A DNA stretch of 64,000 nt from Lutibacter oricola (GTDB taxonomy: Bacteria > Bacteroidota > Bacteroidia > Flavobacteriales > Flavobacteriaceae): the NCBI RefSeq assembly GCF_900106565.1, contig NZ_FNNJ01000009.1, forward strand, positions 62,001 to 126,000, read 5' to 3'. Position 1 is the stretch's first letter; every line of letters begins with the position of its first letter. The position numbers and the translations under genes are program-made. The notes beneath the pieces were generated by a model. The model had not been told where the DNA came from. It did no database searches and was given only the letters and a program-made list of their open reading frames with translations. Shown piece after piece: positions 52,349 through 61,778 of this stretch.

Positions 52349-54112
52349 TTAATTATTAGTTTGCTTTACATAATCGAAATATTTTCGCTCAATATCTAAG
52401 TTTACTTTATTTTTATTATGAAGGTCAACTGCTTGGTGTACATTCATAAAACATTTTTCAAAACCTATCATTTTATAAATACCGGCTTTGCTTAAAATAT
52501 CTCTTACAGGTCCTTTCATACCAGCAAAAGCAATATCTATATTCTTGGTTTCATAGGTCGAAATTATTTCTTTTAGCATATAAACAGCAGTACTATCTAT
52601 TCTATTTATACTTTCCCCATCTATTACAATAAGTTTTAAACTAGTTCCTTTTTTAGCTACATATTCCGCAAGTGAATCTTTAAAAAATTGAACATTAGCA
52701 AAAAACAATTGCGCATCAAATCTTATAACCAAAATATCATCTTGGGTTTCTAATAAACCTTCGAACCTCGAAACATTTCTATAAAAATGTGTGTTTGGTA
52801 CTTTTCCTAAAATAGCAATATGCGGATTTGCACTTCGGTAAATTAATATACCTACAGATAAAATTACGCCTACCATTACACCTTCCTTAATACCAATTGT
52901 TATGGTTACCAATAATGTTATTATAAGTACCATAAACTCTCTTATAGAGTATTTTAATAGTTGTTTGGGCACTTCAAAATCTAACAACCCAGAAACTGCA
53001 ACCATAATTATTGCCGCCAATATTGCTTTAGGTAAGTAATAAAATAATGGTGTTAAAAATAATAGAGTTATTGCAACTACTATAGCTGACACTATACTTG
53101 CCAATGGAGTTTTTGCTCCAACATCATTATTAACCGCTGTTCTGGAAAGCCCGCCTGTTGCTGGATATGTTTGAAAAAAAGCCCCAACTAAATTCCCTAA
53201 TCCAATTGCAATTAATTCTTTATTTGGATTTACTTTATAATCAGTTTGTGTTAATTCAATTGCTTTTGCAACAGAAATAGCTTCTAAAAAAGCTATTAGA
53301 GCTAATGTAAATGCTACAGGAACAAGTTCTTTAATTATTTCTAAGCTAAAAACAGGCATTTTAAAACTAGGTAAACCTTCAGGTATTTCACCAATAATTT
53401 TTACACCTAATGTTTCCAAATTGAAAAATTTAACTACCAATATTCCTAAAACCACTACAACCAACGCTGCAGGAATTTTCTTAAAATATTTTTTAAATAA
53501 AACCAAAATTAAAATAGCACTAAGACCAATTAACGTAGTTATCCAATCTGTATTTTTTATTTTCTCAAAAGCATCTAATAATAAATATTGAATTTTATTA
53601 TTTCTTTCTATATCAACACCTAATAAGTGTTTTAATTGGTTTAAACCTATAATTATGGCCGCTGCTGATGTAAAACCACTAATTACGGGTCGAGATAAAA
53701 AATTGACTAAAAACCCAAATTTTAATATACCTAAAAGCATTTGGATTGTTCCCATTAAAAAAGCGAGTAATATGGCAAACTCAATAAAGTTTTCGGTTCC
53801 AATTTCTGCTAAAGCAACAACACTAGAGGCTACAATAAGCGAATCCATAGCCACTGGTCCAACAGCTAATTGGCGAGACGTTCCAAATAAGGCGTACACA
53901 ATTTGAGGTATCATAGCTGTATATAACCCATAAATTGGCGGTAAACCAGCAATCATTGCATATGCAATTCCTTGAGGAATTAACATAATACCAACTGTAA
54001 TACCTGCGCTTAAATCGCCTTTTAGCCACTCTCTTTTGTAATTTGGAAGCCACTCTAATATTGGTAATATGTTTTTTAATTTTATCATTAAATTCTTATT
54101 TACATTCAGCAA
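52349..54112 (-). CDS. SulP family inorganic anion transporter with STAS domain (second copy)
   Basis: A 587-residue SLC26/SulP transporter with about 12-14 helices and a cytoplasmic C-terminal STAS domain (VIRFDAQLFFANVQFF near 470; LIVIDGESINRIDSTAVYML near 505). The N-terminal GDLSAGITVGIMLIPQGIAYAMIAGLPPIYGLYTAMIP is the SulP signature. It probably moves sulfate, sulfite, thiosulfate or bicarbonate; the setting suggests oxidised sulfur species. It overlaps the preceding SulP gene by 17 bp and is clearly distinct in sequence. Confidence 0.92.
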   Translation of the reverse strand: MLNVNKNLMIKLKNILPILEWLPNYKREWLKGDLSAGITVGIMLIPQGIAYAMIAGLPPIYGLYTAMIPQIVYALFGTSRQLAVGPVAMDSLIVASSVVALAEIGTENFIEFAILLAFLMGTIQMLLGILKFGFLVNFLSRPVISGFTSAAAIIIGLNQLKHLLGVDIERNNKIQYLLLDAFEKIKNTDWITTLIGLSAILILVLFKKYFKKIPAALVVVVLGILVVKFFNLETLGVKIIGEIPEGLPSFKMPVFSLEIIKELVPVAFTLALIAFLEAISVAKAIELTQTDYKVNPNKELIAIGLGNLVGAFFQTYPATGGLSRTAVNNDVGAKTPLASIVSAIVVAITLLFLTPLFYYLPKAILAAIIMVAVSGLLDFEVPKQLLKYSIREFMVLIITLLVTITIGIKEGVMVGVILSVGILIYRSANPHIAILGKVPNTHFYRNVSRFEGLLETQDDILVIRFDAQLFFANVQFFKDSLAEYVAKKGTSLKLIVIDGESINRIDSTAVYMLKEIISTYETKNIDIAFAGMKGPVRDILSKAGIYKMIGFEKCFMNVHQAVDLHNKNKVNLDIERKYFDYVKQTNN

Positions 54113-55823
54113 ATAATTTTACTTTACACGTTTTACAAAAATCCATATCTAACTTTTTATATATGGCTGATAAGGCTGAATTTTTATCTTTAAAAAAATG
54201 ATGAGCGCCAATTTTTTTAACAAAACCACCATCTTTTAAAACATCTTGACTTATAATTTTAAGTCCAACAAAATAAATACCTCCTCCGCTTTTTTGCCAT
54301 TTTAAAGTTTCTTGAGTTATCCATTCTGCTCCAGCCAAATCAATAAAATTAATTCCATTTGAAATTATAAGTAAATGCTCTCCACCATTCTTATCATACA
54401 ATTCAGAAAAATAATTTGAAATTCCTTCAACTGCTCCAAAATATATAGAACCATCGATTCTTATCATTTTTAACTGCGGGCATTCTTGAGTTGAATCGTC
54501 TCGTATAATATTTATAAATTTATCTTTGTCATTTTTTCCAAATACAGCAATATTTGGCTTTGATGTTTTTTCTAAATAGAAAAATAACGAAATTAATATA
54601 CCTGAAAACAGTGCTGTTTCTAATTCAAAAAATAACGTTCCTATTAAAGTAACTGCTAAAACTATAAATTCTCTTTTACTGCTTTTTATAATTTTCTTTA
54701 TATAAGTAATATCAATTAATTTGTACCCAATCATTAAAATAATTCCTCCCATTGCTGGTATGGGTAAATAGGACGCATATTTTGCAAAAAACAAAACAAC
54801 TATCATTAACCCAATTGCTGAAACTATTGCTGAAAATGGGGTTTTTGCTCCAGCATGATAATTTACACTAGATCTTGTAAACGAACCAGAACTAACATAA
54901 GACGAGAAAAAACTTGAGATTATATTTGTTAAACCTTGCCCTACAAACTCTTGATTATTATTTATTTTTTGATGTGTGTGCAACGATATTGATCGTCCAA
55001 TTGAAACTGCTTCAACCAAACCAAGTAAAGCTAAAGTAACTGCTCCAGAACTCAACATTTTCATGTTATCAAAACTAAAATTTGGCACCTTAAATGGTGG
55101 TAAGTTAGATGGTACATAACCAACAGTATCTATTCCTAAATTTTCTCCTCCAATAAAAAACGTAATTACACTACCTAAAATCATAGCAATTAACATATGA
55201 AGCCTAGCTAATACTTTTATAAATTTTTTAATTAAAACAGCTATAATTAAAGTACCAAGCGCAATTGCTAATACATAAACATTGGTTTCTTCAATATGAG
55301 AAATTATATGTTTTAAAATATCGTAAAAAGAACTACCTAACGGAACCTTAATACCAAATACATGTTTTAATTGTTTAACTGCAATTAATATCCCTGCTCC
55401 AGCTGCAAAACCTACCACAACGGATGTAGATACGAAGTTTACTAATTTACCCATTTTAGCAACTCCCATTAACAACTTAATTACACCTGCCATTAACGAT
55501 ATTAATATTGCTAAAGAAATGAAGGCTTCTAGCTCAGTTTCTGGATTTGCATATTTACTTATTATTGCAAAAACAACAATAGAACTGGTTGTTGTTGGTC
55601 CTGAAATTAAATGATATGATGAACCGAATAAAGCGGCAATAATAGGAGTTATCATAGCCGTATAAAAACCATAAACTGGAGGTAAACCAGCTATCATTGC
55701 AAAAGCTACAGCCATTGGTATTACAACCACAGTACCTGTTATACCCGCAATAAAATCATCTTTCCAAGTATTTTTTACTAGTGGAATCCATGTTAAAAAA
55801 GGAAAGATTGTTTTTAAATTCAT
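54096..55823 (-). CDS. SulP family inorganic anion transporter with STAS domain (first copy)
   Basis: A 575-residue SulP protein. The signature is DDFIAGITGTVVVIPMAVAFAMIAGLPPVYGFYTAMI and the STAS domain is near residues 440-560 (MIRIDGSIYFGAVEGISNYF; ISNGINFIDLAGAEWI). The extreme C-terminus MDFCKTCKVKLFAECK has three cysteines, unusual for SulP and a possible metal or redox site. It is first in a two-gene operon with its own palindrome-bearing promoter. SulP proteins in such islands may export sulfate or sulfite made from sulfide. Confidence 0.92.
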   Translation of the reverse strand: MNLKTIFPFLTWIPLVKNTWKDDFIAGITGTVVVIPMAVAFAMIAGLPPVYGFYTAMITPIIAALFGSSYHLISGPTTTSSIVVFAIISKYANPETELEAFISLAILISLMAGVIKLLMGVAKMGKLVNFVSTSVVVGFAAGAGILIAVKQLKHVFGIKVPLGSSFYDILKHIISHIEETNVYVLAIALGTLIIAVLIKKFIKVLARLHMLIAMILGSVITFFIGGENLGIDTVGYVPSNLPPFKVPNFSFDNMKMLSSGAVTLALLGLVEAVSIGRSISLHTHQKINNNQEFVGQGLTNIISSFFSSYVSSGSFTRSSVNYHAGAKTPFSAIVSAIGLMIVVLFFAKYASYLPIPAMGGIILMIGYKLIDITYIKKIIKSSKREFIVLAVTLIGTLFFELETALFSGILISLFFYLEKTSKPNIAVFGKNDKDKFINIIRDDSTQECPQLKMIRIDGSIYFGAVEGISNYFSELYDKNGGEHLLIISNGINFIDLAGAEWITQETLKWQKSGGGIYFVGLKIISQDVLKDGGFVKKIGAHHFFKDKNSALSAIYKKLDMDFCKTCKVKLFAECK

Positions 55824-55851
55824 TATAAATGATATATCTCTTTATTTACAG

Positions 55852-55894
55852 CAAAAATAAAGGGATAAATATTTAGTTTAGTGATACACCTCAC
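55852..55894 (-). promoter_or_regulatory. Promoter of the SulP operon with Crp/Fnr-type palindrome
   Basis: On the plus strand AGTGATACACCTCACA (core GTGA-N6-TCAC, 55881-55894) nearly equals the Crp consensus TGTGA-N6-TCACA. It is 21 bp upstream of the consensus -7 box TATTTTTG (55852-55859, minus strand). The site begins 6 bp after the ruvB stop. Confidence 0.65.
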
Positions 55895-55899
55895 AAAAC

Positions 55900-56922
55900 T
55901 TAAAATAACTCAGATTGTGTACTTCCCTTACTTCTACCCAAATGTTTGTATGCTAAATGTGTTACCTCTCTACCTCTAGGTGTGCGCATTATAAATCCTT
56001 CTTGAATTAAAAATGGCTCGTATACCTCTTCAATTGTTTCAGAGTTCTCACTAACAGCAGTAGCCAATGTAGAAATACCAACTGGACCACCTTTAAACTT
56101 ATCGATTATGGTTAACAATATTTTATTATCCATTTCATCTAAACCGTGTGCATCTACATTTAATGCATTTAATGCATATTTTGCAATTTGAATATCTATA
56201 GATCCGTTTCCTTTTATTTGGGCAAAATCTCTAACTCTACGTAATAAAGCATTAGCTATACGAGGTGTTCCTCTACTTCTACCAGCTATTTCAATAGCAG
56301 CTTCCATAGAAATAGCAACATTTAATATTGCAGAACTTCGTTGAACTATAGTAGTTAATAACTCTGTGCTATAATATTGAAGTCTACTACTAATACCAAA
56401 ACGTGCACGCATAGGCGCTGTTAATAATCCAGATCTAGTAGTTGCACCAATTAAGGTAAATGGTTCTAATTCTATTTGAACTGTACGCGCATTTGGTCCA
56501 GATTCAATCATTATATCAATTCTATAGTCTTCCATTGCAGAATACAAATATTCTTCAACTATAGGGCTTAAACGATGAATTTCATCAATAAATAGCACGT
56601 CACGCTCACTTAAATTGGTAAGCAACCCAGCTAAATCTCCTGGTTTATCTAAAACAGGACCAGAAGTTATTTTTAAACCTACTTCTAATTCATTTGCTAA
56701 AATATGTGCTAAAGTTGTTTTTCCTAATCCCGGAGGACCGTGAAATAATGTATGATCTAAAGCTTCTGAACGTAAATTGGCAGCTTCAACAAAAATCTTT
56801 AAGTTTTCTAAAACTTGATCCTGTCCTGTAAAATCATCAAAACTTAACGGTCTTAATTTTTTTTCTACATCAAATTCTTCTGGTGAAAAATTTTCTTTAT
56901 CTGGATTCAAGTTTTCATTCAT
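55900..56922 (-). CDS. ruvB: Holliday junction branch migration DNA helicase RuvB
   Basis: A 340-residue AAA+ motor of the RuvABC system. Walker A is [12 protein letters not shown] (residues 61-72), Walker [13 protein letters not shown] near 105, sensor 1 [20 protein letters not shown] near 155-175, and the C-terminal winged helix has [24 protein letters not shown]. Length is normal. It follows the oxidase terminator and precedes the SulP operon. No ruvA or ruvC nearby, which is common in this phylum. Confidence 0.97.
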   Translation of the reverse strand: MNENLNPDKENFSPEEFDVEKKLRPLSFDDFTGQDQVLENLKIFVEAANLRSEALDHTLFHGPPGLGKTTLAHILANELEVGLKITSGPVLDKPGDLAGLLTNLSERDVLFIDEIHRLSPIVEEYLYSAMEDYRIDIMIESGPNARTVQIELEPFTLIGATTRSGLLTAPMRARFGISSRLQYYSTELLTTIVQRSSAILNVAISMEAAIEIAGRSRGTPRIANALLRRVRDFAQIKGNGSIDIQIAKYALNALNVDAHGLDEMDNKILLTIIDKFKGGPVGISTLATAVSENSETIEEVYEPFLIQEGFIMRTPRGREVTHLAYKHLGRSKGSTQSELF

Positions 56923-56942
56923 AAAAACAAAGATAACAGAAA

Positions 56943-56977
56943 TAAAAAAACCTTTCTAAAAATTAGAAAGGTTTTAA
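56943..56977 (-). terminator. Terminator of the cytochrome oxidase genes
   Basis: Minus strand: AAACCTTTCTAAT...TTAGAAAGGTTTTTTT, with the T-run on the ruvB side. It lies 18 bp past the ctaD stop. Confidence 0.82.
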
Positions 56978-56994
56978 ATATTAAAATATCTTAA

Positions 56995-58746
56995 TTAAGA
57001 TTCTTCTTCTCCATCTTTTAATGGAACCGTCTGAAGCACAAAATCTTCATCGTGTCCTGGTTTGCTGTAATCATATGCCCAACGGTGAACAGCAGGAATT
57101 TCTCCTGGCCAGTTTCCGTGTACATGTTCAACAGGAGTTGTCCATTCTAATGTATTAGACTTCCAAGGGTTTTGCTCAGCTTTTTTACCTTTATAAATAC
57201 TTATAAAAAAGTTCGCTAAAAATATAATCTGTGCTGAACCTCCTAAAATAGCAAACATTGTAATTACAATATTAACATCAGCAACATCATCAAACAATGG
57301 GAAAGCTGTATTAGAATAATATCTACGCGGTAAACCTGCCAATCCAATAAAGTGCATTGGGAAGAAAACTCCATAAGCAGCTACAGCGGTAATCCAAAAG
57401 TGCCAATAACCTAACGTTTTATTCATCATTCTACCATACATTTTTGGGAACCAGTGATAAACACCAGCAAACATTCCGTAAATAGCAGATACACCCATCA
57501 CTAAATGGAAGTGAGCTACCACAAAATATGTATCGTGTACATTAATATCTAAGGCACTATCTCCAAGAACTAATCCTGTTAAACCACCAGAAATAAAAGT
57601 AGATACTAAACCAATGGAAAACAGCATAGCCGGATTCATTTGTAAATTCCCTTTCCAGAGTGTAGTTATATAATTAAAAGCTTTTACTGCTGAAGGTATT
57701 GCAATTAGTAAAGTTGTAAATGTAAATACTGACCCTAAAAATGGATTCATACCTGACACAAACATATGGTGACCCCATACAATTGTAGATAAAAATGCAA
57801 TAGCTATAATAGATCCAATCATTGCTCTATATCCAAAAATTGGTTTTCTAGAATTTGTTGAAATAATTTCAGAAGTAATACCCAATGCAGGTAATAAAAC
57901 AATATATACCTCAGGGTGACCTAAAAACCAAAACAAATGTTCAAACAACACTGGTGAACCTCCTTGGTAATGTAATACTTCTCCTTGTATAAATATATCT
58001 GACAAAAAGAATGATGTTCCAAAACTTCTATCAAAAATTAATAATAATGCAGCAGATAATAAAACTGGAAATGAAACTACACCAATAATTGCAGTAATAA
58101 AGAAAGCCCAAATTGTTAAAGGCAATCTTGTCATTTTCATCCCAACAGTTCTTAAATTTAATACTGTTACTATATAGTTTAATGAACCTAGCAAAGATGA
58201 AGCAACAAAAATAGCCATTGATACTAACCAAAGCGTCATACCCAACCCAGATCCTGGCATAGCTTGTGGTAACGCACTTAATGGCGGATATATGGTCCAT
58301 CCAGCAGCAGCTGGTCCTGCTTCAACAAATAATGATATTACCATGATTATACTCGATAAAAAGAATAACCAATACGAAACCATATTTAAAAACCCAGAAG
58401 CCATATCTCTTGCTCCAATTTGTAATGGAATTAATAAGTTACTAAATGTACCACTTAAACCTGCTGTTAATACAAAGAATACCATAATGGTACCGTGAAT
58501 TGTAACAAGAGCTAAATACATATCTGGAGTCATTACTCCTCCATCTTGATGACGACCTAAAAACGCTTCAATAATACTGAATGAATGATCTGGCCAAGCT
58601 ATTTGCAAACGAAATAACATAGACATAAACACACCAATAATTCCCATAAAAATACCTGTTACCAAGTATTGTTTTGAAATCATTTTATGGTCTGTACTAA
58701 ATACGTATTTAGTTATAAAAGTTTCTTTATGATGATGATTAGACAT
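56995..58746 (-). CDS. ctaD: Cytochrome c oxidase subunit I
   Basis: A 583-residue haem-copper oxidase catalytic subunit with about 12 helices. The CuB/cross-linked Tyr motif is FWFLGHPEVYIVLLPALG near residue 270, the histidine pair is VWGHHMF near 324, and the haem ligands are in VVAHFHLVMG near 410. The K-pathway and HPEVY tyrosine mark a type A (aa3-like) oxidase. It is 36 bp downstream of subunit II and receives electrons from Alternative Complex III via cytochrome c. Confidence 0.96.
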   Translation of the reverse strand: MSNHHHKETFITKYVFSTDHKMISKQYLVTGIFMGIIGVFMSMLFRLQIAWPDHSFSIIEAFLGRHQDGGVMTPDMYLALVTIHGTIMVFFVLTAGLSGTFSNLLIPLQIGARDMASGFLNMVSYWLFFLSSIIMVISLFVEAGPAAAGWTIYPPLSALPQAMPGSGLGMTLWLVSMAIFVASSLLGSLNYIVTVLNLRTVGMKMTRLPLTIWAFFITAIIGVVSFPVLLSAALLLIFDRSFGTSFFLSDIFIQGEVLHYQGGSPVLFEHLFWFLGHPEVYIVLLPALGITSEIISTNSRKPIFGYRAMIGSIIAIAFLSTIVWGHHMFVSGMNPFLGSVFTFTTLLIAIPSAVKAFNYITTLWKGNLQMNPAMLFSIGLVSTFISGGLTGLVLGDSALDINVHDTYFVVAHFHLVMGVSAIYGMFAGVYHWFPKMYGRMMNKTLGYWHFWITAVAAYGVFFPMHFIGLAGLPRRYYSNTAFPLFDDVADVNIVITMFAILGGSAQIIFLANFFISIYKGKKAEQNPWKSNTLEWTTPVEHVHGNWPGEIPAVHRWAYDYSKPGHDEDFVLQTVPLKDGEEES

Positions 58747-58782
58747 AATCTATTTTTTTAGTAGGTAGTAGTTAGTTTATTA

Positions 58783-59790
58783 TTATTTTACAACTTGAGC
58801 AATTGTCTTCTGACTTTTGATCCAGCTATTGAAGTCGGCTTCTTCTTCTACAATAATTTTCATTTGCATGTTGTAGTGAGATGCTCCACAAATTTTATTA
58901 CAAAGTAAAACATAGTCAAACTCATAAGGATCTTCTCCTTTTTCAGCTCTAATTTTATTAATTCCATCTACTTTGGCAATTGTTTTATCATTTGCTCTCA
59001 TTTCTTCAGTAGTCATAGAAGGCGTAAATGCAAACTGAGTAACCATTCCAGGCACACAATTCATTTGTGCTCTAAAGTGAGGCATATAAGCAGAATGTAA
59101 AACATCTTGAGAACGAAACTTAAAAATAACTTTTCTTCCTTTAGGTAAATGTAGTTCACGAACTGGAACATCATCCAAGGCATTTTTATCAGTCATATCA
59201 ACACCCATTGTGTTGATACCTTTAATATTTCGAACATTGGCTAAACCAAGCTCATTATCATCTCCAGCATATCTTGCTTCCCATTGAAACTGTTTAGCAT
59301 ATACTTCAACAATTAAAGGATTTTCTGCATCTGATGTATCCATAACATCATTCCAAACAAATAAACCGTATAAAACCAATCCAGATAAAACTACAGCTGG
59401 CACAACAGTCCAAATCATTTCTAATTTATGACTATCCGCATAAAATAATGCTTTACGACCTTTAATACCTCGGTATTTAAACGCAAAGTAAAATAATAAG
59501 AATTGAGTGATTGCTTGTACAACTAGAATTAATACCATTGTAATTACATACAAGGTATCATAGTTTTCACCTTCCATTGAAGCTGCATCTGGTAATAGTA
59601 TTACCGAATACTTTACAAAAGAAAATATCATTAAACCATAGAAGAAAACACCGAAAACTGCGAATAAAATTCCTTGAACGTTATTATCTTTTTCAGTTGC
59701 AACTACACTTTTAAGATTTAAAATACTGGCGATTTGCCATATAGATATAGCTACGACTATTGCTAGCAGAACATAAAGTATTGCTGTCAT
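58783..59790 (-). CDS. ctaC: Cytochrome c oxidase subunit II
   Basis: A 335-residue subunit with N-terminal helices and a periplasmic cupredoxin domain. The CuA site is CNKICGASHYNM near residue 301 with an upstream His in LHSAYMPHFRAQMNC. The N-terminal section (about residues 1-110) contains three hydrophobic segments, more than the usual two, and an insertion before the CuA domain. No haem c is fused, so it is not caa3. Expressed with ctaD from its own promoter. Confidence 0.94.
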   Translation of the reverse strand: MTAILYVLLAIVVAISIWQIASILNLKSVVATEKDNNVQGILFAVFGVFFYGLMIFSFVKYSVILLPDAASMEGENYDTLYVITMVLILVVQAITQFLLFYFAFKYRGIKGRKALFYADSHKLEMIWTVVPAVVLSGLVLYGLFVWNDVMDTSDAENPLIVEVYAKQFQWEARYAGDDNELGLANVRNIKGINTMGVDMTDKNALDDVPVRELHLPKGRKVIFKFRSQDVLHSAYMPHFRAQMNCVPGMVTQFAFTPSMTTEEMRANDKTIAKVDGINKIRAEKGEDPYEFDYVLLCNKICGASHYNMQMKIIVEEEADFNSWIKSQKTIAQVVK

Positions 59791-59819
59791 ATTTGTTAAT
59801 TAGATTTTTTTAGTTGTGC

Positions 59820-59827
59820 CAAATATA
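59820..59827 (-). promoter_or_regulatory. ctaC-ctaD -7 box
   Basis: TATATTTG on the minus strand, 29 bp before the ctaC ATG and directly adjoining the terminator of the act operon. The oxidase genes can thus be transcribed separately from ACIII. Confidence 0.5.
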
Positions 59828-59867
59828 AAAAAAATCCTGAATTAAATGTAATTCAGGATTTTTTTTA
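59827..59867 (-). terminator. Terminator after the act (ACIII) operon
   Basis: AAAAAAAATCCTGAATTA and TAATTCAGGATTTTTTTT form a long stem with runs on both sides, 18 bp past the actF stop. Confidence 0.88.
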
Positions 59868-59885
59868 TAAAATATTTTTTGTTTC

Positions 59886-61196
59886 CTAGTAGTGGAAATG
59901 CTCACTTTCTTTAATAAAAGGGTTTCCTTTTGCTAATAATGGAGCTTTAGATAATGCTGTAAATACAACATAAATAAAGATACCTAATACTAACAATACC
60001 GAACTTATTTCAGAAATACCAAAAAACCATTGATCTCCAACTGTTGCAGGCATAATCATCACAAATATATCTACATAATGTCCAATTAGAATTACAATAC
60101 CAGTTGTTACAATAAACCAAGGTACACGCTTGTAATCACTATTCATTAATACCAACAATGGGAATAAGAAATTTAATACTAACATTCCTAAGAATGGTAT
60201 CTTATATTCGTTAAATCTAGAAATAAAATAAGTTACTTCCTCTGGAATATCTGCATACCAAATTAACATAAACTGAGAGAACCATAAATAAGTCCAGAAT
60301 ACACTAAAACCAAACATAAATTTAGCTAAATCGTGTAAGTGACTATCATTTACAAACTCTAAGTATCCCTTACCTTTTAAATAGATTGAAATTAATGCAA
60401 TTGTAGTAATAGCAGAAACTATCATACTTGCAAAAACATACCATCCAAATAATGTACTAAACCAGTGCGGATCTAAACTCATAATCCAATCCCAAGACAT
60501 CATAGATTCTGACACTAAGAAAAACACTAAAAATGCAGCTGAACGCTTAAACAATTTAGTATAGTTACTTAAGTCTGAAGCATTATCTTGAGCTAACGTT
60601 AACTTACGTGCGTGGTTACGATATATTACCCAACCAATAATATAAATAGCTGCTCTAATTAAAAAGAAAGGTACGTTTAAGTATCCAGATTTATTTTGAA
60701 TTAATTCGTCATGAGCTACAACTTCAGGGTCCATCCAAGTAAATAAATGGTTCATATGTAGTGAAGACAATACAAAGAAAACAAATAACAATACTCCACC
60801 AACAGGCAAGTAAGCTGTTATTCCTTCCATAACTCTAAATAATACAACCGACCATCCTGCTTGTGCAGCATGCTGAATTGCATAAAAAGCTAATGTTGCT
60901 AATGAAATCATAAAAAAGAAAAACAAAGCTACATATAATGCAGACCAAGGTTTATTTTTTATTAAATGTAAAACGTGCTCCGCATGTTCATCTCCGTGAG
61001 CATCAGCATTTGCAGCATAAGCATCTGTTCCGTGGCTATCGGCTACTTCACCATGAGCATCATGACTATCTTGTAACATTACTTTAACTTCTTCTACTGT
61101 ACTTGGTCCAGAGAAAAACCCGTAACCTACGCCTAATAGACCTATAATCATTAAAGCGAATGAAAATGTTTTTAATTTACTTGAAAAGGTATACAT
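59886..61196 (-). CDS. actF: Alternative Complex III subunit ActF (quinol:cytochrome c oxidoreductase)
   Basis: A 436-residue membrane subunit with about ten helices, related to NrfD/ActC, that forms one of the two large integral subunits of ACIII. A periplasmic His/Asp-rich insertion (DSHDAHGEVADSHGTDAYAANADAHGDEHAEH region, about residues 43-70) follows the first helix. The core has HLFTWMDPEVVAHDELI and SMMSWDWIMSLDPHWFSTLFGWYVFASM near 235, typical of ActF. ACIII replaces bc1 in oxidising menaquinol and reducing cytochrome c. Confidence 0.92.
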   Translation of the reverse strand: MYTFSSKLKTFSFALMIIGLLGVGYGFFSGPSTVEEVKVMLQDSHDAHGEVADSHGTDAYAANADAHGDEHAEHVLHLIKNKPWSALYVALFFFFMISLATLAFYAIQHAAQAGWSVVLFRVMEGITAYLPVGGVLLFVFFVLSSLHMNHLFTWMDPEVVAHDELIQNKSGYLNVPFFLIRAAIYIIGWVIYRNHARKLTLAQDNASDLSNYTKLFKRSAAFLVFFLVSESMMSWDWIMSLDPHWFSTLFGWYVFASMIVSAITTIALISIYLKGKGYLEFVNDSHLHDLAKFMFGFSVFWTYLWFSQFMLIWYADIPEEVTYFISRFNEYKIPFLGMLVLNFLFPLLVLMNSDYKRVPWFIVTTGIVILIGHYVDIFVMIMPATVGDQWFFGISEISSVLLVLGIFIYVVFTALSKAPLLAKGNPFIKESEHFHY

Positions 61197-61218
61197 ATTC
61201 TTAATCTTAGTAAAAGTG

Positions 61219-61773
61219 TTATTTTAATAATTCAGTTCTTAACTGTTGAACATACATTGTAGTTTGCCAACGTTCTTTAGCTGTTAATTGAGATGCGTGA
61301 GATCCCATCATGTTTCTACCATACATTATTACATGGTAAATACTTCCGTCTGTTATATCTCTATCTTTATAATTTGGAACACCTAAAAATTTATCACGCT
61401 GTACTAAAGTACCATCTCCAGCACCTGTTTTACCGTGACAAGAAGTACAATAGATATTGTACATTTTTTTACCGTTTTCTAAATTAGCTTCATTAACTTC
61501 TAATGGACTTTTTAAGTCTAATTTTGCAGCTTCATACCCTTCATTTGTATCCTTATAATCGTAAGGAACTTTACCTCTAGCAATAGATCCTTCAGCAGGA
61601 GCTTGAGTAGTCATTCCATTATTAAAATTTGGATTTTCAGAATAAGTCTCGTAACCAACAGACTTATACATATCTGGCATATACTGGTAATTTGGTTTTG
61701 ATTTATCTCCCCAACAAGAAGATAATACAGTTACAAAAGCCAATGCTATAGTTATTTTTAAAATGTTTTTCAT
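61219..61773 (-). CDS. actE: Alternative Complex III subunit ActE, monohaem cytochrome c lipoprotein
   Basis: A 184-residue lipoprotein (lipobox VTVLSSC, Cys19) with one haem c site, YCTSCHGKTGAGDG near residue 109-122, and a distal methionine candidate in MYGRNMMGSHASQLTAKERW. This cytochrome takes electrons from the ACIII core to the oxidase. It lies between actD and actF with very short gaps, all in one operon. Confidence 0.93.
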   Translation of the reverse strand: MKNILKITIALAFVTVLSSCWGDKSKPNYQYMPDMYKSVGYETYSENPNFNNGMTTQAPAEGSIARGKVPYDYKDTNEGYEAAKLDLKSPLEVNEANLENGKKMYNIYCTSCHGKTGAGDGTLVQRDKFLGVPNYKDRDITDGSIYHVIMYGRNMMGSHASQLTAKERWQTTMYVQQLRTELLK

Positions 61774-61778
61774 TTTAA

